Assembly: GCF_014333615.1 (NCBI RefSeq)
Contig: NZ_JACSCY010000015.1
Span: forward strand, 79,118-143,117
DNA length: 64,000 nucleotides
Reading direction: 5' to 3'
Source: Hymenobacter citatus
GTDB taxonomy: Bacteria > Bacteroidota > Bacteroidia > Cytophagales > Hymenobacteraceae
The notes under the pieces are model-generated. The model was not told the origin of the DNA, made no database searches, and saw only the letters and a program-made list of their open reading frames with translations. Shown here one piece after another: positions 16,443 through 24,882 of this stretch. Position 1 is the first letter of the stretch, and each line of letters starts with the position of its first letter. Position numbers and translations under genes: made by a program.

Positions 16443-18275
16443 TTAATGATGGCGTTTCACGAAACGGTCGGCGGAGCCAGGCAACCATTCTTCCCACTGT
16501 TTGCGCACCACTTTGCCGCGCAAGTAGCGCTCCACCATCAGCGAGGCCAGAGGAGCCGCTGAGGAGCCGCCAAAGCCTGCATTTTCGATGAACACAGCAA
16601 TGGCAATTTTGGGGTCTTCGACGGGTGCAAAGGCTGCAAAGGTAGCGTGGTCGGCGCCGTGGGGGTTCTGCACCGTACCCGTTTTACCGGCCATTGAGAT
16701 GCCGAATTGCTCTAGGCTAGCCAGATTGGCCGTGCCGCCCCTACCCACTACCATCTGCATACCCGGAATGATCTGCTCGAAATAGCGCGGGTTTACGCTT
16801 GTGGTATGGCGCTCCTGAAATTGAGGCAAAGGGCCGTTTTGGCCTACACTGCGCACGAAATGGGGCGTGTAGTAGTACCCACGGTTGGCAATAATGGCCA
16901 TGATGTTTGCCATTTGCAGACTTGTTACCTGCACCTCGCCTTGGCCAATACTCAAGGAGTAAACCGTTTTGTAAGTCCAGCGGTGGTGGCCGTAGCGCTT
17001 GTCGTAGTACTCAGGCGAGGGTATCAGGCCTTTCTTCTCGCCCATTAAGTCCACGCCCAGCTTGTCGCCGAGGCCGAAGGTCATTACGTTGCGTTTCCAC
17101 TCGGCCAGTCCCAGCCGCGAATCCTCGAAGCGGTTGCGCGAACGGCCGCGCATTACGGTGGCCTGCATCACCTGGTAGAAATAGGGGTTGCAGCTGTTTT
17201 TGATGGCAATGCTCACATTACCAGGATATTCGTGGTTGTGCGTGCAGCGCACTAAGCGCTGGTTGCAGGGAAAGCCCGTGTTGGCCGATACAGCGCCCGA
17301 CTGCATGGCCACCAGCTCGTTTACCAGCTTAAACACCGAGCCCGGCGAGTAAATGGCCGTGAGAGGCCGGTCGATGAGGGGGCGCTCGGGGTTATTAAGC
17401 AACTCCATGTAGCGGTTGCCTAGGCCCTTGCCCGTGAGCATGGCCGGATCATAAGCCGGTGCCGACACGAAGGCTAGAATCTCGCCGGTTTTGGGGTCAA
17501 TGGCGACGACTGTACCGCGCTTGCCAGCCATCAGCATCTCACCGTATTGTTGCAAGTCGATGTCGATGCCCGTGTGCAAGTCCTGCCCGGCTACGGAGAG
17601 CGTGTCAAACTCGCCTCCCCGGAACGCGCCCTTCTCAATGCCACGCACGTTCACCATGCGGTACTGCACGCCCCGGTGCCCCATCAGCTCCTTCTCGTAG
17701 AACGACTCCAGGCCGCTAATGCCCAGAAAATCGGTAGGACGGTACTTGGCGTACTTCTCCCGGTCTACCCAAGTGGCCGGTATTGGTCCTACGTAGCCCA
17801 GGGCGTGGGCCATGCTTTGGGTACCATAAGCGCGGGCCATCCGCGCTTCAATGCGGAAGCCTGGGAAATCAATCAGGTTGTCCTGAATGGAAGCCAGCTC
17901 GGCAGTGCTTAAGTTCTGTACCAGCGGTGAGGCTTTCACGCGCGAGTATTTTTTGGCAGCCAGCAAGCCAGCGCGCAAGTCCTCTACGGGTAGTTGCAGC
18001 AGCTGGCAGAAGCGCACCGTGTCTAGCTGCTTCACTTCGCGGGGCACCACCAGCAGGTCATACACCGGCGTATTCTGTACCAGCAGCTTGCCGTTGCGGT
18101 CATACACCAGCCCGCGGTAAGGCACCTTCACGATGCGCTGCAAGGTGTTGCGGTCGGCGGCCAGCTTGTAGCTGCCATCCAGCACCTGGATGTAAAAGAG
18201 TCGCCCCGCAAATAGCATCGCCACGGCAAGAAAAATGGCCTGCACTACGTATTTGCGTCCTTCTAAATATTGCAA
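16443..18275 (-). CDS. mrdA: Penicillin-binding protein 2 (elongasome transpeptidase)
   Basis: A 610-residue class B PBP. One N-terminal membrane helix (VVQAIFLAVAMLFAGRLFYIQ) is followed by the pedestal with VPYRGLVYDRNGKLL, then the transpeptidase domain with Ser313-Val-Phe-Lys316 (PGSVFKL), the second motif SCN (KNSCNPYFYQ) and KTG (MAGKTGTVQNPHG). It crosslinks peptidoglycan in the periplasm during elongation, partnered with RodA. The start is TTG at 18275, the only conserved start before an in-frame stop; an exact -7 element lies 54 nt upstream. Length and motif spacing are standard. Confidence 0.95.
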   Translation of the reverse strand: MQYLEGRKYVVQAIFLAVAMLFAGRLFYIQVLDGSYKLAADRNTLQRIVKVPYRGLVYDRNGKLLVQNTPVYDLLVVPREVKQLDTVRFCQLLQLPVEDLRAGLLAAKKYSRVKASPLVQNLSTAELASIQDNLIDFPGFRIEARMARAYGTQSMAHALGYVGPIPATWVDREKYAKYRPTDFLGISGLESFYEKELMGHRGVQYRMVNVRGIEKGAFRGGEFDTLSVAGQDLHTGIDIDLQQYGEMLMAGKRGTVVAIDPKTGEILAFVSAPAYDPAMLTGKGLGNRYMELLNNPERPLIDRPLTAIYSPGSVFKLVNELVAMQSGAVSANTGFPCNQRLVRCTHNHEYPGNVSIAIKNSCNPYFYQVMQATVMRGRSRNRFEDSRLGLAEWKRNVMTFGLGDKLGVDLMGEKKGLIPSPEYYDKRYGHHRWTYKTVYSLSIGQGEVQVTSLQMANIMAIIANRGYYYTPHFVRSVGQNGPLPQFQERHTTSVNPRYFEQIIPGMQMVVGRGGTANLASLEQFGISMAGKTGTVQNPHGADHATFAAFAPVEDPKIAIAVFIENAGFGGSSAAPLASLMVERYLRGKVVRKQWEEWLPGSADRFVKRHH

Positions 18276-18328
18276 AGCAAAGAAAATCTGAGTAGTAAGC
18301 TATACCGATGCATGATGTAGCTGCGCCG

Positions 18329-18336
18329 CAAAGATA
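18329..18336 (-). promoter_or_regulatory. -7 promoter element for mrdA-rodA
   Basis: Minus-strand TATCTTTG, an exact TAnnTTTG match, 54 nt upstream of the TTG start of mrdA. It suggests that mrdA and rodA can be transcribed independently of the upstream mre genes. Confidence 0.55.
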
Positions 18337-18456
18337 CAAACCATTAAGCGGCTATAGTACAGCATTAGCACCAACACAACACCGCTTGTTACGGCTTGTG
18401 CCCTACAACAACACGCATACACAGACGTTCTTCTTTTTCAACAAAAATCCACCTAC

Positions 18457-19884
18457 TTATTCCGTGTAAGCATATATCCCCCGCCAGGCATCCTGGTACA
18501 CACGCCGGTAAGCGCCAATCTGCGCGGGCGCATCGGATGGGATGTGGTAGACCTGGTTTTTCTGTCGATAATCGCAAATAATATAGCGCACTGAGTCCTG
18601 AGCCGCGCGGCGGAAAAAAGTAGTCAAAGGCGGTGGATTATCGGGGGCTATGAGCTGGTAATACGTGAGGGACCGGACGCGGTAATGAGGCATCTGCCCA
18701 AAGAAAAAATCGATAGGCGCAATTACCTTGGCACCTTTGCGGGGCATGTACTGCGCCAGCGTCCGATTGGTATCCATAATGGAAGGCTCGCGCTGATTTT
18801 CAATGACCAGCTCGACCGTACGCACAGCGGCCCCTAATGGGTAGAGGCATAGCACTACCAGCAGTGCCAGCCGCTGCCAGCGCGCTAAGTGGGGCGTAGC
18901 GGCTGCTAGAAGTTCCGTCACAACCACGATTAATATGGGCACGAACAGCAGGTAGTAATATACGTTCGTGTTTTTGGTGAGCAGCCAGAAGATGCCCAGT
19001 AGCCACAGCAAATACTGCATGGTGGGCGTTAGCAGTCGCCGGGTGGCCGGCCGCAGTGTCAGTACCAATACGGTGAGCAGAAAAAGCACAGTGAGAGGCA
19101 CTTCGCCGCTGCTGTGAAAGAAGATTTGGTCGTAGCGGCGCATCACGTGCATCTTCTTGGCCCAGTTGAAATTGCCCTGGGCCGCGTGGTCGTGGCTGAA
19201 CTGGTAGAGTAGCCGGTTCAATTGGTTGTCCCACAGCGCATCGGCCACATACAAGCTTAGCACAATGCCCCCCGCCAAGCCAAACCACACTGCTTTTTTC
19301 CAATGGCCTTGTCCTGCGAGCCAAGCGCACCCCGCGGCAATGTAGATGGTGCCATTGAGGTGGGTGAGGGCCGCCAATCCGGCAAACGCCCCCGCCACTA
19401 CTACCCAACGGGTGCGGGCGCTATGCTGCTGCAACAGCAAAAACGAGGCGAAGCCGCAGGCCGCCACCATAGTTTCAGGACGATTGTCTACCCCGAATGT
19501 CCACAGGCATCCGCAGCCAACGTAGAATAGGGCGGCTAGCCATTGCTGCGCCGCGCGCCCTCGAAAATACACTAACAGCAGCACCAGCCCTACCGCGGTA
19601 AACAGCATTGGCACGGTGCGGGCCGCCCAGATGGTGGGTCCGAATAGATACAGCACCGGCACCTGCACGTACACGAAGGCTTTGTGAAAAACGTACAGAC
19701 GCTCGTGCCAGTAGTTGTAGCCCCTGAATAACTCGGAGCGCACAATGCCGTCTTTCAGTAACCAATAGGATTGCTCGGTGCACCAGGCGTCATCGAAATG
19801 AACGATTCGGTGGTAGAGCGTGGCCGCGAAGCCAACTAACAACACCAGTAATAGTAGTGCGTAATATTTCTTTTGTAGAAGCAT
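18457..19884 (-). CDS. GT39-like membrane glycosyltransferase
   Basis: A 475-residue inner-membrane protein with about 11 hydrophobic segments and the dolichyl-phosphate-mannose-transferase-like topology. The first external loop contains HFDDAWCTEQSYWLLKDG, with the acidic pair typical of GT-C enzymes that use a polyprenyl-phosphate sugar, followed by YNYWHERLYVFHK. Members add sugars to lipid A, proteins or glycans at the periplasmic face. The acceptor is unknown. It sits between mreD and mrdA on the same strand; whether this is functional linkage or chance insertion cannot be told. The C-terminal about 110 residues (SIMDTNRTLAQYMP onwards) form a periplasmic domain. Confidence 0.8.
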   Translation of the reverse strand: MLLQKKYYALLLLVLLVGFAATLYHRIVHFDDAWCTEQSYWLLKDGIVRSELFRGYNYWHERLYVFHKAFVYVQVPVLYLFGPTIWAARTVPMLFTAVGLVLLLVYFRGRAAQQWLAALFYVGCGCLWTFGVDNRPETMVAACGFASFLLLQQHSARTRWVVVAGAFAGLAALTHLNGTIYIAAGCAWLAGQGHWKKAVWFGLAGGIVLSLYVADALWDNQLNRLLYQFSHDHAAQGNFNWAKKMHVMRRYDQIFFHSSGEVPLTVLFLLTVLVLTLRPATRRLLTPTMQYLLWLLGIFWLLTKNTNVYYYLLFVPILIVVVTELLAAATPHLARWQRLALLVVLCLYPLGAAVRTVELVIENQREPSIMDTNRTLAQYMPRKGAKVIAPIDFFFGQMPHYRVRSLTYYQLIAPDNPPPLTTFFRRAAQDSVRYIICDYRQKNQVYHIPSDAPAQIGAYRRVYQDAWRGIYAYTE

Positions 19885-19996
19885 AGAAACCTAGCATAAC
19901 TCACTGTATTCACTTCTACAAGATTACTACGTTTTTGCTGGGTTTCCCGGATAAAGCAACCCAGCTGCGGCATTGCAACAGCCCAGCCCCTACCCT

Positions 19997-20530
19997 CTAA
20001 CGCGACCGGCGACGGGTAGGAAAAAACACCAGCTGCACAATCAGCATCACCAAGGTGGTGTAAAGGGTGCTGACGAGGATTTTGGCCATGGTGAAGCCCA
20101 ACGACAGGAAGCTGCCCAACTCCAACAGAAAGAACGTCACGTGGTGCAAGGCGATGAGCAGCACCAAGTATACCATCATCCACTGCCAGCCCATCTGGTG
20201 AATATTCACCGAGTCGGCGGCGTCGTACCCATCGCGAGGGGTCAGCAGGCGTAGCACCCACGGGCGCAGGTAGGCCGTGAGCACAGCCGAGGCAGCATAT
20301 AGTCCACCCGTATCCTGAAACACATCTACCGTGAAGCCCAGCCCAAAACCCAGCAGTAGTTGCACTACAATGGGCGTATCAATGGGTAGAAACAGCAGGA
20401 AGCCCAGATAGAAGAAATTCCAGCCCAGGTCGAACAGCACGAAGTTGCTGTTGTCGAGCAGCAGCACGTACAGCCCCACAAAGAGCGCAAACCGCACCAG
20501 CTGCCACGCAATGGTTCCGACTATGCTCAT
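19997..20530 (-). CDS. mreD: Rod shape-determining protein MreD
   Basis: A 177-residue integral membrane protein with five to six hydrophobic segments. MreD is poorly conserved in sequence; the assignment rests on size, topology, the segment LLLGFGLGFTVDVFQDTGGLYAASAVLTAYLRPWVL, which resembles MreD, and its position directly after mreC, whose stop overlaps its ATG (ATGA at 20527-20530). It is part of the elongasome and links MreC to the synthetic enzymes. Confidence 0.88.
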   Translation of the reverse strand: MSIVGTIAWQLVRFALFVGLYVLLLDNSNFVLFDLGWNFFYLGFLLFLPIDTPIVVQLLLGFGLGFTVDVFQDTGGLYAASAVLTAYLRPWVLRLLTPRDGYDAADSVNIHQMGWQWMMVYLVLLIALHHVTFFLLELGSFLSLGFTMAKILVSTLYTTLVMLIVQLVFFPTRRRSR

Positions 20531-21450
20531 CGTTTCCCCCCTCCTACTACGGTGCCCGTGTGTGTTTCCAGGGTGTCGCGCTCGGCTTGGGGCCGGCTGC
20601 GCACCACGTACACATAGGTCAGGTTAGAGAAATTGACCGAAAGCCGCACGCGCACCGTCCAGAAATTCTTGTCGGGCTCCTTCGTAAAGGTGTCGATGGT
20701 ACCCACCATCACCCCTTCCGGGAAGGTAGCGTTGTAGCCGGAGGTAATCACCGTGTCGCCGCGCACCAGCTTGTTCTGGCGCGGAATGTAGTCGAGCAGG
20801 GCGTGGGTGGGGTCGTCGCCCTGCCATTTGATGCTGCCAAACGTACCATCGCGCTGGATTTTGGCCGAAATAGCCGTTTTGGAATGCAGCAGCGACGTGA
20901 TGCGGGCGTAATGCTCACTCACCGACTGCACCCTACCCACTACCCCACTGGCGGCCAGCACCCCCATACCGGGCTGCACCTGATCGAGCGTTCCTACGTT
21001 CAGCGTTAGGTAGTTATCCACGTCGCGCAAGCTATTATTCACTACCCTAGCCGGAATCAGTGGATAACTGGGGTCGTTGTTGCTGAGAGCTTGGTTGCCC
21101 AGTACCAGTGAATCGGGGCGGCCCGTGCGTAGTAGGCGCACCTGGGCAAGACTATCGTGGCGGATGGGTAGGCTGTCGGCCACGCGCCGCCCCAGGTCAG
21201 ACAGGTAGAGACGCTGACGTAGGGCCGCGTTTTCGGCTGCCAAACTCTGGTTTACCTGGGCCAGTTCGAAGTATTCCGCCACCTGCGTACGCCACTCCAA
21301 CAGCTGCCCGGCATAGGCATTGGCCGAGTTGAAAAACGCCGCCCGCTGGTAAGCGCTATTGCGAATCAGCAGGTAAACGCTCAATACCTCCAGCAACGCA
21401 AACACGAGGATGCCCCGGTAGCGAAACAAAAAGGCAAAGAGGTTTCTCAT
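20527..21450 (-). CDS. mreC: Rod shape-determining protein MreC
   Basis: A 307-residue bitopic protein: a short cytoplasmic N-terminus (MRNLFAFLFRYR), one membrane helix (ILVFALLEVLSVYLLI), a coiled-coil (about residues 45-85, AQVNQSLAAENAALRQRLY) and the beta-rich periplasmic domain with GVVGRVQSVSEHYARITSLLH, IQRDGTFGSIKW and GDTVITSGYNATFPEGVMVGTI. MreC scaffolds PBP2 and RodA. The stop overlaps the mreD start by four bases, implying translational coupling. A GTGAGA-type palindrome separates it from mreB. Confidence 0.95.
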   Translation of the reverse strand: MRNLFAFLFRYRGILVFALLEVLSVYLLIRNSAYQRAAFFNSANAYAGQLLEWRTQVAEYFELAQVNQSLAAENAALRQRLYLSDLGRRVADSLPIRHDSLAQVRLLRTGRPDSLVLGNQALSNNDPSYPLIPARVVNNSLRDVDNYLTLNVGTLDQVQPGMGVLAASGVVGRVQSVSEHYARITSLLHSKTAISAKIQRDGTFGSIKWQGDDPTHALLDYIPRQNKLVRGDTVITSGYNATFPEGVMVGTIDTFTKEPDKNFWTVRVRLSVNFSNLTYVYVVRSRPQAERDTLETHTGTVVGGGKR

Positions 21451-21469
21451 TGAAAATAGATAGGAGATG

Positions 21470-21543
21470 GTGAGACATGAGAAGTGAGATAATAGACTCG
21501 CACAAATCGTTATGAATTTACTATCTCACTTCTCATGTCTCAC
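21470..21543. repeat. Palindrome of GTGAGAYATGAGAAGTGAGA words between mreB and mreC
   Basis: Arms 21470-21492 and 21521-21543, about 23 nt, near-perfectly complementary, made of GTGAGA-like words similar to those at 8112 and 37317 but with an unrelated loop. It lies inside a presumed operon and may attenuate mreC expression or stabilise mreB mRNA. Confidence 0.75.
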
Positions 21544-21553
21544 AGCCTCACTT

Positions 21554-22579
21554 CTAAGTAAGCAATACGCTCTTGAAAGCCTGAATATTCTTGATGGCGG
21601 CGCCGGTGCCGCGCACCACGGCGCGGAGCGGGTCCTCAGCAATGTGAATGGGCAGCTTGGTTTTGGCGGCCAGGCGCTTGTCGAGGCCGCGGAGCAGGGC
21701 ACCGCCGCCGGTCAGGTGAATGCCGTTTTCGTAAATGTCGGCCGACAATTCGGGGGGAGAGATTTCCAGCGCCTTCAGCACGGCCTCCTCAATCTTGGCT
21801 ACCGATTTGTCGAGAGCAATGGCAATTTCCGAGGAAGTCACTTTGATAACCTTCGGAATGCCCGTCATCAGGTCGCGGCCACGCACCTCGAAGTCGGCGG
21901 GCGTGTTTTCCAGCTCCGTGAGGGCGGCGCCTACCTCAATCTTGATGCGCTCGGCCGAACGCTCACCAATCAGCAGGTTGTGCTGGCGGCGCATGTAATC
22001 CAGAATATCCTGGTTGAACACGTCGCCGGCTGTTTTAATCGACTGGTCGCACACAATACCCGACAAAGCAATAACAGCCACCTCCGTAGTACCACCGCCG
22101 ATGTCGATAATCATGGAGCCGATGGGCTGCTCCACGTCAATGCCGATACCGATGGCGGCGGCCATGGGCTCCTGAATCATCCAAACTTCCTTGGCACCGG
22201 CGTGCTCAGCAGAGTCGCGCACAGCGCGTTTTTCTACCTCCGTGATGCCCGAGGGAATGCAGATAACCATGCGGTGCGAGGGCTGAAACAGGCGCGTGCG
22301 GGTGTCAATCATCTTGATCAACCCCTTAATCATTTCCTCGGCGGCGTGGAAATCGGCAATTACGCCGTCTTTCAATGGCCTGATGGTCTTGATGTTATCG
22401 TGGGTCTTCTCGTGCATCTGCTGCGCTTGCCGACCCACGGCTATTACTTTATTGGTAGTACGATCTTTGGCAATGATACTGGGCTCATCCACCACCACTT
22501 TATCATTGTGAATGATGAGCGTGTTGGCCGTGCCCAGGTCCATGGCGATGTCGCTGGTCAGAAAATTGAAGAAACCCAT
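21554..22579 (-). CDS. mreB: Rod shape-determining actin homologue MreB
   Basis: A 341-residue actin-like ATPase. It begins MGFFNFLTSDIAMDLGTANTLI, giving the phosphate-1 motif MDLGTANT, and contains the phosphate-2 motif MIIDIGGGTTEVAVIAL and the adenosine motif LTGGGALLRGLDK. MreB filaments under the membrane orient the elongation machinery. The frame extends 40 codons further upstream, but those residues are not conserved and run through the -7 element, so the ATG at 22579 is used. It heads the rod-shape cluster. Confidence 0.97.
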   Translation of the reverse strand: MGFFNFLTSDIAMDLGTANTLIIHNDKVVVDEPSIIAKDRTTNKVIAVGRQAQQMHEKTHDNIKTIRPLKDGVIADFHAAEEMIKGLIKMIDTRTRLFQPSHRMVICIPSGITEVEKRAVRDSAEHAGAKEVWMIQEPMAAAIGIGIDVEQPIGSMIIDIGGGTTEVAVIALSGIVCDQSIKTAGDVFNQDILDYMRRQHNLLIGERSAERIKIEVGAALTELENTPADFEVRGRDLMTGIPKVIKVTSSEIAIALDKSVAKIEEAVLKALEISPPELSADIYENGIHLTGGGALLRGLDKRLAAKTKLPIHIAEDPLRAVVRGTGAAIKNIQAFKSVLLT

Positions 22580-22631
22580 TGAGTGACGGCAAGTAGATGA
22601 AACCGGGCGGCTTGCACCGGAAAAAGTGGGG

Positions 22632-22639
22632 CAAAAGTA
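22632..22639 (-). promoter_or_regulatory. -7 promoter element for mreB
   Basis: Minus-strand TACTTTTG, exact TAnnTTTG match, 53 nt upstream of the mreB ATG. Confidence 0.6.
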
Positions 22640-22812
22640 CAGAAGTTTCCGCGAAGCCCTACTATAGACATAGGATTGCGCTGCGGCTCCGGGGCCCAAT
22701 TATTTCAGTTTAATACCAGAATCCTTCTATCAAAAGAGCCTGCTATGCGGGTGCAATACTCGCATTTCAACCCAAATATTGCTCCTAGGCGCACTGGCCA
22801 GCAAACCGACTA

Positions 22813-22873
22813 CCCTAAAATTCCGAACGGTCCTGCGTCGGTAAGCTTGGCAGGACCGTTCGGAATTTTAGGG
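22813..22873. repeat. Perfect palindrome in the purH-mreB gap
   Basis: Arms 22813-22836 and 22850-22873 are perfectly complementary over 24 nt with a 13-nt loop. It lies upstream of mreB and beyond the next element downstream of purH. The 441-nt gap (22580-23021) contains the mreB promoter, this element and the element at 22888-23020, and no gene that I can support. Confidence 0.9.
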
Positions 22874-22887
22874 CTAATTATTAATAA

Positions 22888-23020
22888 GCTATTTGCGTTA
22901 CGTATTGACGGTGTAGAAACGCAACCTTGCGTCTCGTTGGCCGCGCCGTGTGCACGAAATCGTTCAACGACGAGACGCAAGGTTGCGTCTCTACATCGTT
23001 CAATACGTAAGCAAATAGCC
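22888..23020. repeat. Long palindrome flush with the purH stop
   Basis: Arms 22888-22939 and 22968-23020 are about 52 nt and nearly complementary. The core word agacgcaaccttgcgtctc is itself self-complementary apart from its centre, so nested hairpins are possible. The outer end is 1 nt from the purH stop codon. Confidence 0.9.
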
Positions 23021-23021
23021 T

Positions 23022-24548
23022 TTAGTGTTTGAAATGGCGCACGCCGGTCATCACCATGGCCATACCCAGCTGGTTGCAGGCCGCAATGCTGTCTTGGTCT
23101 TTGATGGAGCCGCCGGGTTGCACCACTGCCCGGATGCCGGCTGCGCCAGCAATTTCCACGCAGTCGGGGAAGGGAAAGAAGGCGTCGGAGGCCATTACGG
23201 CGCCTTGCAGGTCGAAGCCGAAGGAGTGCGCCTTTTCGATGGCTTGCTTGAGAGCGTCTACGCGGGAAGTCTGCCCTACCCCGGAAGCCAGCAATTGGCC
23301 GGCGCGAGCCAGCACAATGGTGTTGCTCTTGGTGTGCTTGCACACTTTGAGGGCAAACTCCAGGGCTTCGGTTTCCTCGGGGGTAGGCGCCGAGTCAGTC
23401 ACGGTTTTGAAGTCGGCGGCGGTTTCGATGGCGCGGTCGAAATCCTGCTCAATCACGCCATTCAGCAAGGTTTTCACCTGCTTTTGTGGGAAATCAACGG
23501 GCTTCTGGCGCAGCAGAATGCGGTTTTTCTTGCTTTGCAGCACCGTGAGGGCCGCCGCGTCGAACTCCGGCGCAATCAGCACTTCAAAGAACAGCTTGTT
23601 TAGCTCCTGGGCTGTGGCTTCATCTACCGGCTTGTTCACGATAATCACGCCACCGAATGCCGAAATCGGGTCGCAGGCCAGGGCGTTGAGGTAGGCCGTG
23701 TGCAAGGTATCGGCTTGGGCCACGCCGCAGGCGTTGGTGTGCTTCAGAATAGCGCAGGCAGGTTTGCCCTGCTGGAATTCCTGCATAAGCAGCACGGCCG
23801 CATCTACGTCTACCAAGTTGTTGTAGCTGAGCTGCTTGCCGTGGAGCTGATCGAACAACGCATCCAAGTCGCCGCGGAAGGTGCCGGCTTGGTGCGGGTT
23901 TTCGCCGTAGCGCAGGGGTGTTTCTTGGGAGCTGTTAGCTGATAGCTGTTGGCTGTTAGCTCTTTCTTTGAAGTAGCCAGAAATAGCCGTGTCGTAGTGC
24001 GCAGTGGCGGCGAAGGCGGCGGCGGCATACTGGCGGCGGTCTTCGAGGTCGGTGCCGCCGTTTTTCTCCGTCAGCAATTGCGTAACGGCCTCGTACTGGT
24101 CGCGGCTGCTCACCACCAGCACGTCGCGGAAGTTTTTGGCGGCGGCGCGCAGCAGCGAAATGCCACCGATGTCAATTTTCTCGATGATGTCCTGCTCGGG
24201 TGCTCCCGACGCCACGGTTTCCTCGAAGGGGTAGAGGTCAACCACCACCAAATCGATGGGCGGAATCTGGTGCTGCTCGGCTTCCTGCAAGTCGCTGGCT
24301 TCGTGGCGGCGGTGCAGAATGCCGCCGAATACCTTGGGGTGCAGCGTTTTCACGCGGCCACCAAACACCTCCGGGAAGCCTGTCAGGCTTTCCACGGCCG
24401 TTACATCGGCGCCTTGCTCCTCAATAAACTGTTGGGTGCCCCCCGTGGAGTAGATGGTCACGCCGTGCTGTTTGAGCAGGGCCACCAGCGGCTCCAGGCG
24501 GTCTTTGTAATAAACAGAAACGAGAGCGGAACGAATCGGCTGCGACAT
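23022..24548 (-). CDS. purH: Bifunctional AICAR transformylase / IMP cyclohydrolase
   Basis: A 508-residue cytoplasmic enzyme for the last two steps of IMP synthesis. The N-terminal cyclohydrolase domain shows SALVSVYYKDRLEPL, STGGTQQFIEE and GFPEVFGGRVKTLHPK; the C-terminal transformylase domain starts with LRYGENPHQAG and contains KHTNACGVA and DAFFPFPD. The ATG at 24548 matches the family start; the frame extends 18 codons upstream without conservation. Between the two domains, residues about 193-206 (ANSQQLSANSSQ) are encoded by an AGCTAACAGCCA-type repeat (23931-23970) that also occurs outside genes. The reading frame is intact. An imperfect -7 element (TACCTTCG) is at 24585-24592. Confidence 0.96.
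   Translation of the reverse strand: MSQPIRSALVSVYYKDRLEPLVALLKQHGVTIYSTGGTQQFIEEQGADVTAVESLTGFPEVFGGRVKTLHPKVFGGILHRRHEASDLQEAEQHQIPPIDLVVVDLYPFEETVASGAPEQDIIEKIDIGGISLLRAAAKNFRDVLVVSSRDQYEAVTQLLTEKNGGTDLEDRRQYAAAAFAATAHYDTAISGYFKERANSQQLSANSSQETPLRYGENPHQAGTFRGDLDALFDQLHGKQLSYNNLVDVDAAVLLMQEFQQGKPACAILKHTNACGVAQADTLHTAYLNALACDPISAFGGVIIVNKPVDEATAQELNKLFFEVLIAPEFDAAALTVLQSKKNRILLRQKPVDFPQKQVKTLLNGVIEQDFDRAIETAADFKTVTDSAPTPEETEALEFALKVCKHTKSNTIVLARAGQLLASGVGQTSRVDALKQAIEKAHSFGFDLQGAVMASDAFFPFPDCVEIAGAAGIRAVVQPGGSIKDQDSIAACNQLGMAMVMTGVRHFKH
23931..23970. repeat. AGC-rich dispersed repeat inside purH
   Basis: On the minus strand this reads as reiterated AGCTAACAGC/AGCCAACAGC words, in frame with purH, and shares the 11-mer cagccaacagc with the non-coding copy at the window start. 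It encodes Ala-Asn-Ser-Gln-rich linker residues between the two catalytic domains. Confidence 0.65.
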
Positions 24549-24701
24549 GGTAGGGGTTGGTTGCGGACTGTGTGAATGACAGCACGAAGGTAGCCACGGC
24601 AAGCGGGCGGCTTGGTGCTCTATATGTTACGTAATTGTTAAGCACCTGATAACACCTTCGTAATCAACACAAAATACCACCAGTTATTCTACAATATATA
24701 A

Positions 24702-24802
24702 GGCCGTCATTCCGAGCTTGTCGAGGAATCTCGCGAGCTGACTTCTGATTAGCAATACAATATCACCACGCGAGATTCCTCGGCAAGCTCGGAAGGATGG
24801 CC
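24702..24802. repeat. Palindrome between purH and the acyl-CoA dehydrogenase gene
   Basis: Arms 24702-24735 and 24769-24802, 34 nt with three mismatches, built on the word TTCCGAGCTTG/GAGGAATCTCGCG. The rest of the 334-nt gap (24549-24882) holds the purH 5' region and an AT-rich stretch with no evident gene. Confidence 0.85.
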
Positions 24803-24882
24803 CAACAACTTTACTTCTCACGCAAGCACAACACCCCGGATTCAAATACAGTACATGTTCTCTACCACGCTATTCCTAGTTT

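Noticed and set aside
21512..22582. Open frame of 356 codons antisense to mreB
   Set aside because: mreB is certain on the other strand; this is a shadow frame.
22676..23032. Possible 118-residue gene in the purH-mreB gap
   Set aside because: The frame runs through two palindromes and overlaps the end of purH, and its product has no recognisable feature.
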